From Periconia sp. R9002 (Eukaryota; Ascomycota; Dothideomycetes; Pleosporales; Periconiaceae): a stretch of 64,000 bases of DNA. Both the position numbers and the translations under genes were made by a program. The stretch covers positions 619,457 to 683,456 of the forward strand of contig JAMAHW010000011.1 in the NCBI GenBank assembly GCA_023627715.1, in the 5' to 3' direction. Position 1 is the stretch's first letter, and each line of letters starts with the position of its first letter. Below are positions 22,900-34,617 of the stretch, piece after piece. The notes beneath the pieces were generated by a model. It made no database searches and was not told the DNA's origin. It was given only the letters and a program-made list of their open reading frames with translations.

Positions 22900-23708
22900 A
22901 GGTACAAAACATTGAAGAGGAGGTGAAGCAACTGCGCCTTTCAGTGCGCTCATCTCTAGCAGCTCTCAACGTGGACGCTAGCCGTGTAAATGATGCCAGT
23001 CCGTATTTGTCGCTGGGGGGGATCACAATAAATCCCACTTTGAACGGGGACGCTACCCATACTGTCCTGGGGAAGCTACAAGAGACAGCCCCTGATTCAG
23101 TGCCCTGGAATGTATTCCCCATTCGGGTGTCTTTTGTAGATGAGAAAGACAAAGATGACTTCAGTGCCAAAGAAGGGATTTCGCGAGAAGTCACCGACAA
23201 AATGGGTGCCACTATTGAAGAGCTCCTCCAAGAGACTAGGACAAACGCTGCAAGCAAGAAAGGCACATTGTTCTTGTTTGGGGAGCTGGCTACACGGACA
23301 GGGTTCAAAAAACTTGATCTGTCGGATAAGCCGGCGGGGCACGCCTGGGCAGGTCTTTTGTTCAAGAAAGACACTGCAGATAAGGAGGAGTGGGTATTCT
23401 TCATACATTGTATGATGGATTCAGGGATTCCTGAACCCCGACTATATATAAACCGATTCTGGGGAAGAAGGGAGCTATGGAAAGCCCTCGACAGAATGGG
23501 AATAAGAGTCACTGAGACTAGCATTTCCAACATGTGGCTATCTGGGATCGGCAATAACTGCATGATCAATTCCTTATGGTGGCTTGTCATAGCGAGTAGG
23601 ATGCCAGGAGGATCATGGAAGGAGAATGACGCAAGGCGCATTGTATTGCGGCTAGTCGCACCTGTCCAGGATGATGACTTGTATAGAAAATATGCACGCA
23701 AATCCTAA
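22896..23708 (+). CDS. Orphan protein with H...NNC papain-fold-like motifs
   Basis: Intronless, 270 residues. The frame stays open upstream through the poly-A as Lys codons, but the ATG at 22896 is the only reasonable start. No family was recognised with certainty. Two islands stand out: PAGHAWAGLLF around His149, and GIGNNCMINSLWWLV with Cys222. The same order (His in a hydrophobic strand, then N-N-C opening a helix) occurs in permuted papain-like proteins of the PPPDE/LRAT/NlpC type and in the 11-12 kb gene of this window. A cysteine hydrolase or transferase is therefore possible, but this is inference. The first ~30 residues are a charged helix. The gene is unusual in touching an A36 run and in lacking introns, which could reflect retrotransposition. 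Confidence 0.6.
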
Positions 23709-23771
23709 AATTAGGTAGTTGTGTCTAAGATACAAGGATTTTCCTCTCCTCCCACCCAGTTTGGTCAATGC

Positions 23772-24095
23772 TTATCCGATGATGTGTCCAGCAATAAACA
23801 GAGGTTTAGCGTTAGTAAAGTTATTTCCATCTTCCCCAAGTCGCCGAGATGATTCGTCCTCCAACGCCGCCGCCCAACTTTCGAGATCTTTAAATTCCAT
23901 CGTAATATTGTATGCATAGTCTGAGCTCCCTGTGACTTCAGCGACAGAAACTCGACCCATGCCAAAGGGCCCCCAGAGTTGTTTTGCCAACGGAATGTGT
24001 GAAGAGAGGTAGTAGTCGGTGTTGAAAAAAAAGTCGGGTACTCTGGGGTAGAGGCACGTGATTACCACTGGCGATTTTGCGGTGGAATTCGACAT
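23772..24095 (-). CDS. EthD domain-containing protein
   Basis: 107 residues from the ATG at 24095, starting MSNSTAKSPVVITCLYPR. The frame continues upstream without a better start. It has the EthD dimeric alpha/beta-barrel pattern: a first strand VVITCLYPR, then FNTDYYLSSHIPLAKQLWGPFGM (the Y-Y-x-x-x-H-x-P-L signature), YAYNITMEFKDLESWAAALE and a closing strand KPLFIAGHIIG. EthD proteins are small barrels linked to degradation or biosynthesis of ethers and polyketides; many are of unknown function. It is divergent from the zinc alcohol dehydrogenase, 479 bp away, with a repeated CCG-containing motif between them, so the two are probably co-regulated. Confidence 0.85.
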   Translation of the reverse strand: MSNSTAKSPVVITCLYPRVPDFFFNTDYYLSSHIPLAKQLWGPFGMGRVSVAEVTGSSDYAYNITMEFKDLESWAAALEDESSRRLGEDGNNFTNAKPLFIAGHIIG

Positions 24096-24302
24096 AGTTG
24101 GTAGCTCAATTGAATAGTATTTTTGATGATGTCTGAAGTGAATCTGGAGTTGACTTAAAAAATCATTACAAGCAGGTGGATAAGATAGATATTCACGACG
24201 GCAAAGAATGGACTTCTGTGAATTATGCTGTGGAGATGAGTAACATTTATTAAGGTGAATCATGGTCGAGTCAAGCGTTATTGCGCGCTAAGCCCCAAAA
24301 GG

Positions 24303-24448
24303 ACTCCGAGACTCCGGTGGAACCCATGTTGTCATACTCTGATTGCGATAGACTCCGAGCTCGCGAGAGACTCACCCTCATCTTTTTTTCAATCGACTGG
24401 GGTAATATGAGTGAATAAGTAGATGAGAACAACTCCGAGGTTCCGAAA
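24303..24448. promoter_or_regulatory. ACTCCGAG repeat cluster in divergent EthD/ADH promoter
   Basis: ACTCCGAG occurs at 24303-24310, 24352-24359 and 24432-24439. The first is directly followed by ACTCCGGT (24311-24318), giving CCG-N5-CCG, and the last by TTCCGAAA (24441-24448). CCG/CGG triplets in direct or inverted pairs are the usual half-sites of Zn2Cys6 factors, and a Zn2Cys6 gene lies 2 kb downstream. This is a candidate operator array for the divergent pair; binding is inferred. Confidence 0.45.
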
Positions 24449-24574
24449 ATGTCACATCTTACATTTGCCACAACGATAAACGTAAGTGTAACATAATATA
24501 TAAAATGGTTGTCGAAATCTGCAATAGCATCTTCAATAATATTCAGTTTGTGAGAGTAATATCAACATTTCATC

Positions 24575-25737
24575 ATGGCTGCCGAAATCCCAAAGACAAT
24601 GAAAGCTGTTCAGCTGATTGAAGTGCGTTTTTTTGTTCTTGATATCCCAGAAGTGAACTCAACACTAAATATCAACCAGTACAAAAAACCGTACCAGCTC
24701 AACAATGTCCTTGTCCCTAAAATCGGAGATAATGACATTCTCGTCAAGATCGCTGCGGCGGGTTTCTGCCACACAGACTACCAAGTATGGGAGGGTGTCT
24801 ACGGGTCGCCAACTCCCGTGATTGGGTCTCATGAGCCCGTGGGTACCATTGCATCAGTAGGGTCAAAGGCTCAGAGCAAGTGGAAAGTGGGCCAAAGGGT
24901 TGGTGTCAACTTATTCCGCCACGCATGCCACGCGTGCTGGGGTTGCAAGAATTATGACGATATCCGACATTGTCAAGACAAAGAGATTGCTGGGTTATCC
25001 AACGACGGAGGGTTTGCGGAATATATGGTGGGTGATGCAGACACGGCAGTGCTATTGCCTGATACGATCCCCTTCGAGCAGGCTGCTCCATTGATGTGTG
25101 CTGGGGTGAGTAGCTTCACTCACCCAACAGCCTATAAACGCGAGGCTAACGCTCACTATAGAACACAGTGTGGGAAGGCTTGGCGAGATGTGAATTAAAA
25201 AATCCTGAGCCGGTTGGAGTGATTGGCATTGGAGGTCTGGGGTCACTGGCCATCCAATTCGCGAAAGCAGCGGGCCACCATGTGGTGGCTATAGACAACC
25301 GCTCGGAAGGGCGCGAGCTTGCGACCGAGATGACCTTGAAAGCTGATCTAGTTCTCGATCCTGCCGATCCGGAGACACTGATCAAAATCAAAGACTGGGC
25401 TGGCAAGGGAGGCCTGGCGGCCACTATCATCTGTAATGATGACGTTCCAGTCGCAGAATGGAGCCTGAAGCTTCTACGTCCATTTGGGAAGGCTGTTCCT
25501 TTGGGGCTTCCTCCGAGCGGCTTCAAGTTCAATGCATTTGACTTGGTTTTCCAGAATTTAACGATTATTGGGTCTCTCGTTGGGACCACAGAAGGATTAG
25601 AAAAGATGATGAAGACAGCTTCCAAGTTCAATATCCGCTCGCATGTCACAACCCATCCTCTTGAAGATGTGGTAAAATTTCCGGACATTTATGCGGATAG
25701 ACACGTAAAGGGCCGCCTAGTTATGAAAATTGAGTAA
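24575..25737 (+). CDS. Zinc-dependent alcohol dehydrogenase (MDR family)
   Basis: Three exons (24575-24622, 24680-25105, 25162-25737) give 349 residues. The catalytic zinc ligands are present: Cys46 in GFCHTDYQVW and His67-Glu68 in GSHEPVG. The structural zinc lobe has all four cysteines (ACHACWGCKNYDDIRHC). The NAD(P) Rossmann motif GIGGLGSLAIQFAKAAG starts the second half. It interconverts alcohols and aldehydes or ketones in the cytosol with NAD(P)H. The first intron is a multiple of three (57 nt) without a stop, so unspliced translation would insert 19 residues; the spliced sequence is the one matching the family. The gene is divergent from the EthD gene and followed by a Zn2Cys6 regulator, a typical small catabolic or biosynthetic module. 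Confidence 0.9.
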
Positions 25738-26560
25738 GGTGGGCAGAGCAAGATCTATTTTCTCCTGGTTCCTTTGGTCGGCAAATCAAACATAACACGT
25801 ATAAATCAATGTCCTTCTGTCGCTTGTATTTCTCAATATGCAATTACCTAGGTAGTAACATGAACAATAGCACTAAAATATCACGTAAGTCTTAACCATC
25901 TTAACCCAAGAAGTAAGGCATTCGCCAAGTCCAATGGGGCTTACTACTTTAGGGTAATATCTGAAGAAATTGACTAAGCCATTGTTTGTCATCACAAGCC
26001 TGTGCACATTTGCCTATGTAGGTACGTTCAGCTATCGAGTAGTTCGGGAATTCCAGTGATTTGATGCCTAGTTTATAACCGTCATCGTTCTGGGCTATAA
26101 AGCAGGAGCAGCGCGTGCCTATTTAGCTTCGCGATACAGGTTTAGCCTTAGTGCTTATCTCTAATTACCTTCTTCGTCTTTTCACACCTAACGGAAACCC
26201 CACTATAAAGCATTACAAGATTGTGGTGTCCATCACCTAATCCTGCACGGTCTCATTTCAGTGGGTTCTAGCCTGCCAACCCCGGCACTGTACCCCTCCT
26301 TTTCTTTTATCACAAGTGTTGCTGTTCGGATATATGCTTAACGTACGTGTATTCTATCTGCAAAACCCTACCTTGGTACGGGATCATCAGCATATAATCT
26401 TATCGGCACTACTAGTAGACTGACCTTACCTACATCATTGATGTATAACTAGTGTATTTCTATCATACGTTCGGTACACGTGCTCCCTCTATTAGCGACA
26501 CTTTCGCTTGTCACGCGCCGCGCACCACGGCCTTGAACATCGACACAGCACCACTTCACT
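25738..26560. other. Intergenic, no gene seen
   Basis: 820 bp between the ADH and the Zn2Cys6 regulator, including the regulator's promoter. No coding signal. Confidence 0.45.
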
Positions 26561-28904
26561 ATGTTTACGAATTTTGCGGCACTAGGCTCTACAGTCGAAC
26601 ATTCACCTGGACGGAATGCGACTTCTGTATCTTCAAGTCGACCTAAGCGGCAGCAGGTCTCGCGAGCTTGTGTATGGTGTCGTACGCAACGCATAAAATG
26701 TGACCCCCACTTTCCCTGTACGAATTGTAGGACGAGGGGTAGAAAATGTAGCAACGGGAATGCCCACGAAAAGGGTACTGAGGAGGTCAGAACGTATCCA
26801 CTTGCTATTAAGTCTGTCATTATTTGCAAATTTGGGATGCAACAGCTAAACATTGTTCAGGGAAATTGAGAAGCTCAGATTGCGGGTGAAAGAGCTTGAG
26901 CGACAACTGAGCGATGCAAGTATCACCGACGGCACGATCAACGAGGGAAATTCAGAGCGCCCTATTCCTTCATCACTTCCATTAAACCTCGATCCTCTGA
27001 AACAGCACGGTGGTAACAGGAAATTCTATAATTGGGACTTCGTCCGCACTCCAACGTCCCAATCGGACGACCAATGCTACGGATACTCTTCTTCTGTTTA
27101 CTTTACGCACCAGATAACCTCCTATCTTGAGTCTGCTTTCCAAAATCGTCACTCTAATAGCCCCAAGCTACCCGGAAATCGACATTTGTCAAAGCTTGTA
27201 AGCATGGGCCGAAACGACCAGACGCGCAATCCTATGACACCTCACTCCCCAGAAGACTGTGCTATTCTATCGCGATTTCAAGAGGAGCAATTGATAGACA
27301 TATATTTCACTTCATTTCAAATTGCACTCCCTATCATCGATGAAATAGAGTTCAAAACGTCCCATAAATGTTTGTGGGAAACACTCGATAGCTACCGCAG
27401 GCCCTCTGCACTGGTAGATATCGTGATGGCGCTTGCGATGCAGTCTAGTGGTGACTCTCGTGCTTGCCAAACCCGATTTGGGCTCGAAAACAGCTCTGAC
27501 ACACTAAACGGTTCGATCGCGGGTCAATCTTTTTACCGAAGCTGCCGTGCCCTCCTTGCAGACGAGTTGGAGACACCTTCCATTCAAACCTTTCAAAGTC
27601 ACCTGCTTTCGGCTATATGGCTTTTGAACGCTTCATACTGGAACATGGCCCACAGTGTTTTGGCCATGGGCATTCGAACCGGCATCATTCTTGGCTTACA
27701 CTTAGAGCCAGATGAGGATTTGATTGTTCCTCAGAAAAATATCCGAAGGCGCCTTTGGTGGGCAATGTACTCGTTAGAGATACGTCTGGCTATGGAGCTA
27801 GGACGACCGCTGGCCGTAAATATCATGATGGTTACAGTTAATATACCAGACGACAGTTCCATACTGTTGGATTCGAATGATTCGCCATATTCACGCCACT
27901 ATACCGTCGAGATAACGTCATATTTGGATCACTACATCAGACTCATCCTTGCAACACGGGCGACTTATATCACTTTTTACCGCAAGTGTGCCGAAGTCCT
28001 CAGTCAAGGGTCGCATGACAACTTGTATTATGACCCCAGCGTTCTAGAAGCATGCGCAGAGATTCTTACGATGAAGGTTGCCTACATGCGAAGCTGGCTT
28101 CAAGACACACCCAGTATACTCAAGACTGCGCGAAAACATGGAGAACCGTTTTCCACTAGCGATTCTGCTCTTGAGTTTGATCCTACGATACCCTCCTGGA
28201 TTTCACGCCAACGCGTTCTCCTGGAGCTCGAATACCATGACTTACTGATGATCTCATACCGCCCGTTCATATGTTTCACTCAACATGATGATAAGTCTAT
28301 TCCCCTCGCTTTGACACATGCCGCTTCATGTGTCAACCACGCCGTACAAATAACTAGGATCATTTACCAAACAATGAGCGAGACCGACTATTTGCACCGC
28401 TGGCCTCGTGTGTTCGCTTGGCAATGGAACGCTTTCCTATCGCTCATCGGGTATATTCTTGCCTTTCCGGCGGGCTCGAAATCATCATCAGCGCGGGAAT
28501 CCGTGAGTACAGCAATTAAAACGCTCGAAATGCTTCCCCATCATCTCGAGGGGGCCTTGACTGCGGCCGATATTGCTCGCCATCTTTCAGCGAAAGCAGA
28601 TTTGCTTGTTGAACGCTTTCGCCGCAATTCATTCTCATCGAGTCGTACCATATCTTCTCTTCCAGCGATACTGCCATTTAATCAGTTGGATAATACCCAA
28701 TTCGACGATTTCCTACCAACAATAGACAGCACGTTTACTAGTATCTTCCAAGACGAAGAAAGTAACTTAGATCGATTTATTATGCCTACGAACCATTCGG
28801 GCTCTCCCCTCGCATTTGACATACTGGCTGGTCTGAGAACCTTCAGCAACGACTCCACGAGCGTGTTAGATTTTTCCATTCCTGGAAACGTTGATACAAA
28901 TTAA
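26561..28904 (+). CDS. Zn2Cys6 transcription factor with fungal_trans domain
   Basis: Two exons (26561-26793, 26861-28904) give 758 residues. The N-terminus has a complete binuclear cluster, C37-x2-C40-x6-C47-x5-C53-x2-C56-x6-C63 (ACVWCRTQRIKC ... RGRKC). The intron is placed at GTATCC...TTCAG because this joins the cluster to a helix (EIEKLRLRVKELERQL) that makes the usual dimerisation coiled coil. The middle homology region is recognisable at DIYFTSFQIALPIIDE and NIRRRLWWAMYSLEIRLAMELGRPLAV, the signature of fungal-specific transcription factor domain PF04082. It is a nuclear DNA-binding regulator. From its position it may control the neighbouring EthD/ADH pair, whose promoter has clustered CCG motifs; this is inference. 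Confidence 0.85.
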
Positions 28905-29201
28905 CAGCAGAGATCGGAGGGTTGCCATTTCTCTAGCTTTAGCCGCAGGGAGTACCAGTTAATTCTTCCCCACGTTTAAGCTACTATCATCGTTAATGCA
29001 CGCGGAGATTATGTAGCATATCTATGTACCTGGAAGCTCTGCGCGTAAACTACGAGAGAAGCCATGAGCAAACAGCGCGCTGATCAGCTACGGGGGAGCA
29101 TCAATAGATGAATTACGACTTGAACATCACAGAGTATGAGCATCCATAAATAAAAATCTCGTTAATCTCATAGACGTATCACTCCTCAATTAATAGTAAA
29201 G

Positions 29202-29775
29202 CTATGCATTCGTTATATCCACTATTGCTTTTTTGTTTAATCTGAGGATAGCTAAATTGTCCATCTCTTTAGCACCGAGACTTGCATAAAAGTTTAAAGC
29301 GCGATGGTTTTCCTTATAGCAAAGCCATTCCATTCTTTCACAGCCAGAAGATTTGGCCTGATTTGCGACTGCCTGCACCAAAAGCCTAGCATAACCCTGG
29401 CGCCGGTACTGGGGAAGCACAAACAAGTCCTCTAGGCAAACCCCCGGTTTCGCGACCCACGCCACATAGGTAAAAAAGTATATTGCCATGCCGACAACCT
29501 TGCCCTCCGAGGCCACGGCTAGTAAGGCTTTTCCAACGGCGTTGCGGCATCCCTGCGTACCCTCGTCCGCGACGTCAAAAGAAAGGGTAGCCAATAGGTC
29601 AGATTCAGTCGCTTTGACAGCGTGCGCAACATTCTGTTCCGCCGCAGTTGCGTGCATAAACTCTAGTATTATCGTTACGTCTGTGGAGTATTTGTTATTA
29701 GCTACGTGAACGCCTAGTTATATCTGTGAACAAACCTTCGCGCCTAGCATGGCGAATTACTGCATCGATCGTCAT
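29202..29775 (-). CDS. GNAT-family N-acetyltransferase (diamine acetyltransferase-like)
   Basis: Two exons (29775-29736 and 29680-29202) give 172 residues. The short first exon (MTIDAVIRHARRE) and the acceptor CCACAG at 29681 restore the standard GNAT start, IRHARREDVTIILEFMHATA; reading only the long frame would lose it. Motif A is visible as LEDLFVLPQYRRQGYARLLVQAV, with Q-x-x-R-x-G/Y binding acetyl-CoA. It is followed by ERMEWLCYKENHRALNFYASLGA, where N-x-x-A-x-x-F-Y-x-x-x-G-A is typical of spermidine/spermine (diamine) acetyltransferases. It transfers acetyl from acetyl-CoA to an amine, probably a polyamine or related small molecule. The donor GTTTGT is weak. Confidence 0.85.
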
Positions 29776-30289
29776 TCTTTGGAAGCTGGGAAAGTGAGCA
29801 GACTGATTTGTGTAAAGTGCTTTTAATTTGTGTTTTATAAAGTCCATCCCGCGCCCTAACTATGACGAGTTTCGGTAGGATGACGTGGTTGATATGTCGG
29901 CGTTCGTCGGGAAATAGCACGACCCAATCAAGTCCCAGAAAAATCCCACAAGTCTGGAAAACTGCGTGGAAGTTCAGGTGAGGAAAAAACCGCTGATCAG
30001 CCATCCTAAGCCGCAGGGTTAGGGTTTCACACCTCCCAAGTTCAATATAAGAAAGTACTATCCCGTAGAAGCTTCGACGGATAGTGCATATCAATCGCTG
30101 CAGCTACTATACGGCTCACCATGCAATGAATCTGGAGAACAGGCATACCGCTTGGAGTGAAGTAAGTGAGCAGGGTATACACTATCAGAAGGGAAGGAAC
30201 GGTTTGAAACCATTGATAACTGTTTATGTATTCAGTTCCACTAAGATACGTGCGTACAATCTGCGCTTCAAGACTCTTCTGTCGTCACG
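29776..30289. other. Intergenic, no gene seen
   Basis: About 510 bp between two minus-strand genes; the GNAT promoter should be here. No coding signal. Confidence 0.45.
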
Positions 30290-31831
30290 TCAAGATTTTC
30301 GCAGCTGTAAGGAGCCTATATCGTAGACGCCGTTGAACTTGAAAAACGCAAGGACTTGTGGCGCAGTTCCACAGTCTCCATTTGTCGGTACACTCGCCGA
30401 GAACTCGACTAGTGGTATTTGAAGCCCATTACATTGCAAACAACTTCCCGAAATAGTGTATGTCGCGTTCAACTCCAAGTCCCGTCCAATAACCTGAAAC
30501 ATGTCCAGTCCCAGCTGAGGCCTGACGGTGATTAGTGCAGTAGAGGTTTTGTTGCCTCTTCGTTCTCCAATGATTATGTTGTTTAGATTAGGTTCCGAAA
30601 AGAGCCCCTGACGGCCTAGGCCCTTAGTTCCAGTGCCGGAATCTTCTGGAACAGCTCCTGCCACATAGATCAACGCCTGGCCCTCTTGCCCAACATTGAC
30701 AGTCTTTTCGATAGTCATTGTTGATAGATTCACAAAGTCAACAGTGTCACTGTGTTCGTTAACAACGTACATGTGAGTATTGTCCGGACTAGGCCATAGG
30801 CCATGTGGTTCTATACCACTAGCCACAATAGAGGTGAGATAGACCGGCTCCATCTCCGGATTTGGTTGCGTGTAGACTTTGGTAAGATTTAAAGCAGCCA
30901 CCGTCACAAAACCGTGAACCGTTCCATTGATATCCGCAAAGTTGGGGTGGTTTGTTTCCAGGCCCGTGTCGAGAATGCTGATGACCTTCCGCTGAGTGAG
31001 GGAAATAACGGAAACCTTGCCAACCATCTTGTGCGCAGCCCACAACCGCAGCCCATCGGCCGAGATCATCATATCGGAAGAAAAGGTATCGGCCAAACCC
31101 GTGATGTTATGGATGACTGTTTGGCTCTGAACGTCAATCACCGAAATCGACGGGGAGCGTATATGGTTTGCATATGCAGTTTTCCCATCTGGGCTAAACA
31201 AAACTTTGCTTGGTCCTCCTACCACATTGTCAGTAGTAGCTCTCGGCAAAGGATAGTAAGCGGAGTTGTTTGCATACCCCAACTATCAATTGTTCCGATT
31301 ACACCCCCCTGGATTCCATCAACAATGTCAATCCGATCGACCCCTCTGTAAAACGACTCAGTATATAGCATATCTCATTCGGAGTGCATGATCGGGAAAA
31401 TACCTTGTGCCAACCCAAATAGTCCGATTGTCGGCAGTGAAAAACGCCTCATGAGCGTTACGGTCAACAAACGTTTGGGACATGATACTATTGTCCACAC
31501 AACGAATCACCGTAACGGTATTGCTGGTTACACTCAAGGACACAATATATTTGCCATCTCGAGAGAACCCCAGCCCGTGTGAATTGACGGATCGAACGTA
31601 TTGGGGATTCAAGACATTGGTCAAGCGGTTATCGCCAAGGGAGATGGTACCGAGCACCTCTCCAGTAGAAGGCTTTATCACTGTGATGGTATTGGAAGAC
31701 TGGTCGCCGGTGTATATTCTATCAGTGTCGGAGATGGGCGGTGCATCTCCAAAATTTGCAGGAGCCTGAACCTGGGCTTTAGCGCCTTGTATAGCAAATA
31801 CAACAACGGAAAATATTTTGAGCAACTTCAT
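30290..31831 (-). CDS. Secreted YVTN/cytochrome-d1-type beta-propeller protein
   Basis: Three exons (31831-31404, 31345-31278, 31218-30290) give 474 residues, starting with a signal peptide MKLLKIFSVVVFAIQGAKA. Propeller blades are visible as repeated strands: DRIYTGDQSSNTITVIKPSTGEVLGTI, SHGLGFSRDGKYIVSLSV, GPSKVLFSPDGKTAYANHI, MMISADGLRLWAAHK and GIEPHGLWPSPDNTHMYVVNE. The last ~90 residues are a Cys-containing cap (CLQCNG, DCGTAPQ). The second intron (GTATGC, CTGAC branch, GTAG, 59 nt) lies where the naive frame seems to shift, and splicing gives a continuous IDSWGGPSKVLFSPDG. These proteins are extracellular or periplasmic lactonase/nitrite-reductase-like propellers. The actual activity of fungal members is unknown, and no haem-binding domain is attached here. 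Confidence 0.85.
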
Positions 31832-33172
31832 TTGAGAGGATTTGCTGGGAAAAATCAAACGAAAGGGGGAAGAGATGAACGGAGAGGAACATAAATCATT
31901 CGTTGCACTTTAACACCTTGTCGCAGTTTTTATACGGCCTACAAAAAATCCAGAGTGTTCTTGTTTTTAATACAAGCTAGGGCTAACAGGGCGATGGCTT
32001 GATTGCTGACTCTTTGATAGAGTCAGCCGTACCACTCCTCCGTGTTTAGTGTCTAGAAAGTCATGATTAGTGTGAGTGTGTCATCGCAAACGATTGATAG
32101 AAATCGTTTGCGGGTTCAATTCAAGATAGAAAAGTCACAGGAAGCGTCATAGGCTAGGATGTAAACGCAGGTATAGTCTAAAAGTTATATAACCTTTTTC
32201 TTGGCAGGAGTACTACATAGAAACTGAAATTCGATTAGACACAAAAGTTTCTACTTATAGCAAATAGCTTGATTGGTTTCATTGCTGGCGTCATGCTCAC
32301 CCTGTCAGCTTCACCTTTTATAATTTATTGCGAAAACATGTGAACGGTAGTGGCTCCAATAGTTTGCCAGGAATACGAAAATCTACTGTACCCCGAACGT
32401 TTTTCTTGTCGTTAGCCCTAGGTTTACTGGATCTATTAGACTGTTACATAGAAGAATGTATTAAGAGCTGGGTTTACAGGTTAGGTCACCGTAGAAAACC
32501 ACGCACTCTGACGTTGAAGTAGGACAGTGCTTACATTATCCCAGCGGCTGAAGAAATTATTCCCGGTTCCAGATTTTCCCCAGGAATAAACCACATATCT
32601 CTTAGTGGATAGATGGAAACACGCCCTTCGCAAGACATGCGCCCTACCGCAGTTCCGCGCAGTTTAATGTTATTAGCGCGCCCTTCGAGAGGCTTAGGCT
32701 AGTGCTAAATCCAGGTTGTTATAGCTGATTGAGCGACAAAAGAATGGAGCTTAGTGAATTCGTTTCCAATGACGAAGCTGGCATTTTCGTCTGTTTTCTA
32801 GTCTTCAAGCAGATTGAACATATTTAAACAAATACAAAAATATGTTAGTACAGAACCAGGATAGTCTTACTTTATCCTTTCCCTCCTTTACAGGGCTAGC
32901 AGCTAAATATTAATGATTACTGAACAATCTTTATTTCCCACCGCAAATAAGTAGTAGTACTCCCAACACCTTATTTACTTAATTCGTAACAATGTAATAT
33001 CGCCCTTTCTCGCGCCCTCACAGTCGGCAAAAAATCGACACAGCCTGCCGTCATCGCACAGGTCTATTCCAACTCACGGTAACCTATCTGTGAAGCAACA
33101 GGAGAAATTCTTCGATTATTCACAAAAGCAACCCGAACCACGTTACAGGCCGGCTTGCCGACTGTAGGAACG
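31832..33172. other. Divergent AT-rich intergenic region
   Basis: 1.3 kb between the propeller gene (-) and the MFS transporter (+). AT-rich, with no gene recognised. Confidence 0.45.
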
Positions 33173-34617
33173 ATGTTGCCTGAAACTGATCGTAAGGGAC
33201 ACAATCCATTCAACGATTCTTTTACGGAGCCAAATATTTCTTCCACCATAAACCCAAGCGAAAAAGATAAAGAAAGTCCATCTAGAATCCGGCCACATCC
33301 TTCAGCCATACCAAACACCACCAAATGTGAGGATGAAGGGCATGACTTTGATGTCGGTGTCACAGCATGGCTGCAAGTCTTGGGCGCCTTTTTCTTATAC
33401 TTCAACTCATGGTACCCACCACCCCATCTTGACCGCTTACTTCGACGGCTTCCTCAGTCTAAACCATTTCTCACTCTGTCACCGCTAGGGGCATCATCAA
33501 CATCTTCGGGGTATTCGAAACCTACTACGAGCAGCATACTCTATCTGATAAGTCACCGTCATCGATTGCTTGGATTGGCTCTGTGCAATCAGCTCTACTT
33601 ATGTTAGTCGGCGTCATCAGCGGACCTTTCTTCGATGCGGGATACTTCTATGCATTGCTTCCGATCGGCAGTCTTTTGGTTTGGTTTGGAATGCTTATGA
33701 CAAGCTTCTCGACAGAGTATTATCAAATCATGCTTTCGCAGGGCATCTGTGTCGGAATCGGCACCGGCTGCCTGTTCGTGCCATCAGTGGCATTGTTACC
33801 GCAGTATTTCAAGAGGAGACGAGCTTTTGCAAACGGCATTGCGGCATCCGGCAGCAGTATTGGAGGTGTTCTCTACCCGATAGTATTCCATCAACTTCAA
33901 GGGAAGGTCGGGTTTCCTTGGGCGACTCGAGTTTTGAGCTTTATAATGCTTGCGACTTGCGCCATTTCCGTCTCTGTCATGCGAATGCGCTTCCGGCCAC
34001 AAGAAAAGCGGGCTCTATTGCGTATTTCGGCGTTCAGAGAACCTCAGTACACGCTCTTTTGCTTGTCGTGTTTCCTGGGCTTCCTAGGCTTCTACAACTT
34101 CTTGGTCTATGTTCAGTCATATGCTATTGAGAGCAAGATCGTGGACGACAACTTAGGTTTCTATCTTGTAGCAATCTTAAATGCCGCATCAACAGTAGGC
34201 CGAGTGGTCCCTAACTTCGTTGCCGATCACACGGGGAGCCTTAATATGCTTATCCCGGCCCTATCGATCACCTCTGCCCTGGCCTATTGCTGGATTGCTA
34301 TCAAGGATACTCCTGGCATCATTGCCCTTTCTGCGTTGTACGGGTTTTTCTCCGGGGGTTTTGTTTCCCTGGTGCCGGTAGTCATGATGACTATCACAAC
34401 TGACTTTAGCGAGTTCGGAACTCGGCTCGGCATGTGTTTTGCGCTTGAGTCCATTGCTTTGCTCATTGGGACTCCGGTGGGGGGTGCAATACTAAACAGC
34501 ACCGGGTCGTACCTTGGAGTCCAGTTATTCTGCGGCTCGTGCCTTGCCGCCTGCGCTATGGTCTTGTTGATCGTTCGCTTCCTGAGGAGTGGGCCCAAAC
34601 TTCTTTATAAGACATGA
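33173..34617 (+). CDS. MFS monocarboxylate-type (MCT) transporter
   Basis: Two exons (33173-33411, 33489-34617) give 455 residues. An N-terminal cytosolic tail of ~60 residues is followed by the MCT loop-1 motif VGVTAWLQVLGAFFLYFNSWGIINIFGVFETYY and about 12 hydrophobic segments. The intron falls in the conserved Trp codon of FNSW|GI, and splicing restores it. The loop between segments 4 and 5 has FKRRRAFANGIAASGSSIGG, as in fungal MCTs. Members move monocarboxylates, riboflavin or small organic acids across the plasma membrane; the substrate cannot be read from the sequence. The window's ABM-like protein, Zn2Cys6 factor and RTA1 exporter follow within 5 kb. Confidence 0.9.

Noticed and set aside
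31219..31345. Apparent frameshift in the YVTN-propeller gene
   Set aside because: A canonical 59-nt intron (GTATGC, CTGAC, GTAG) at 31277-31219 restores the frame and the family sequence, so the gene is intact.
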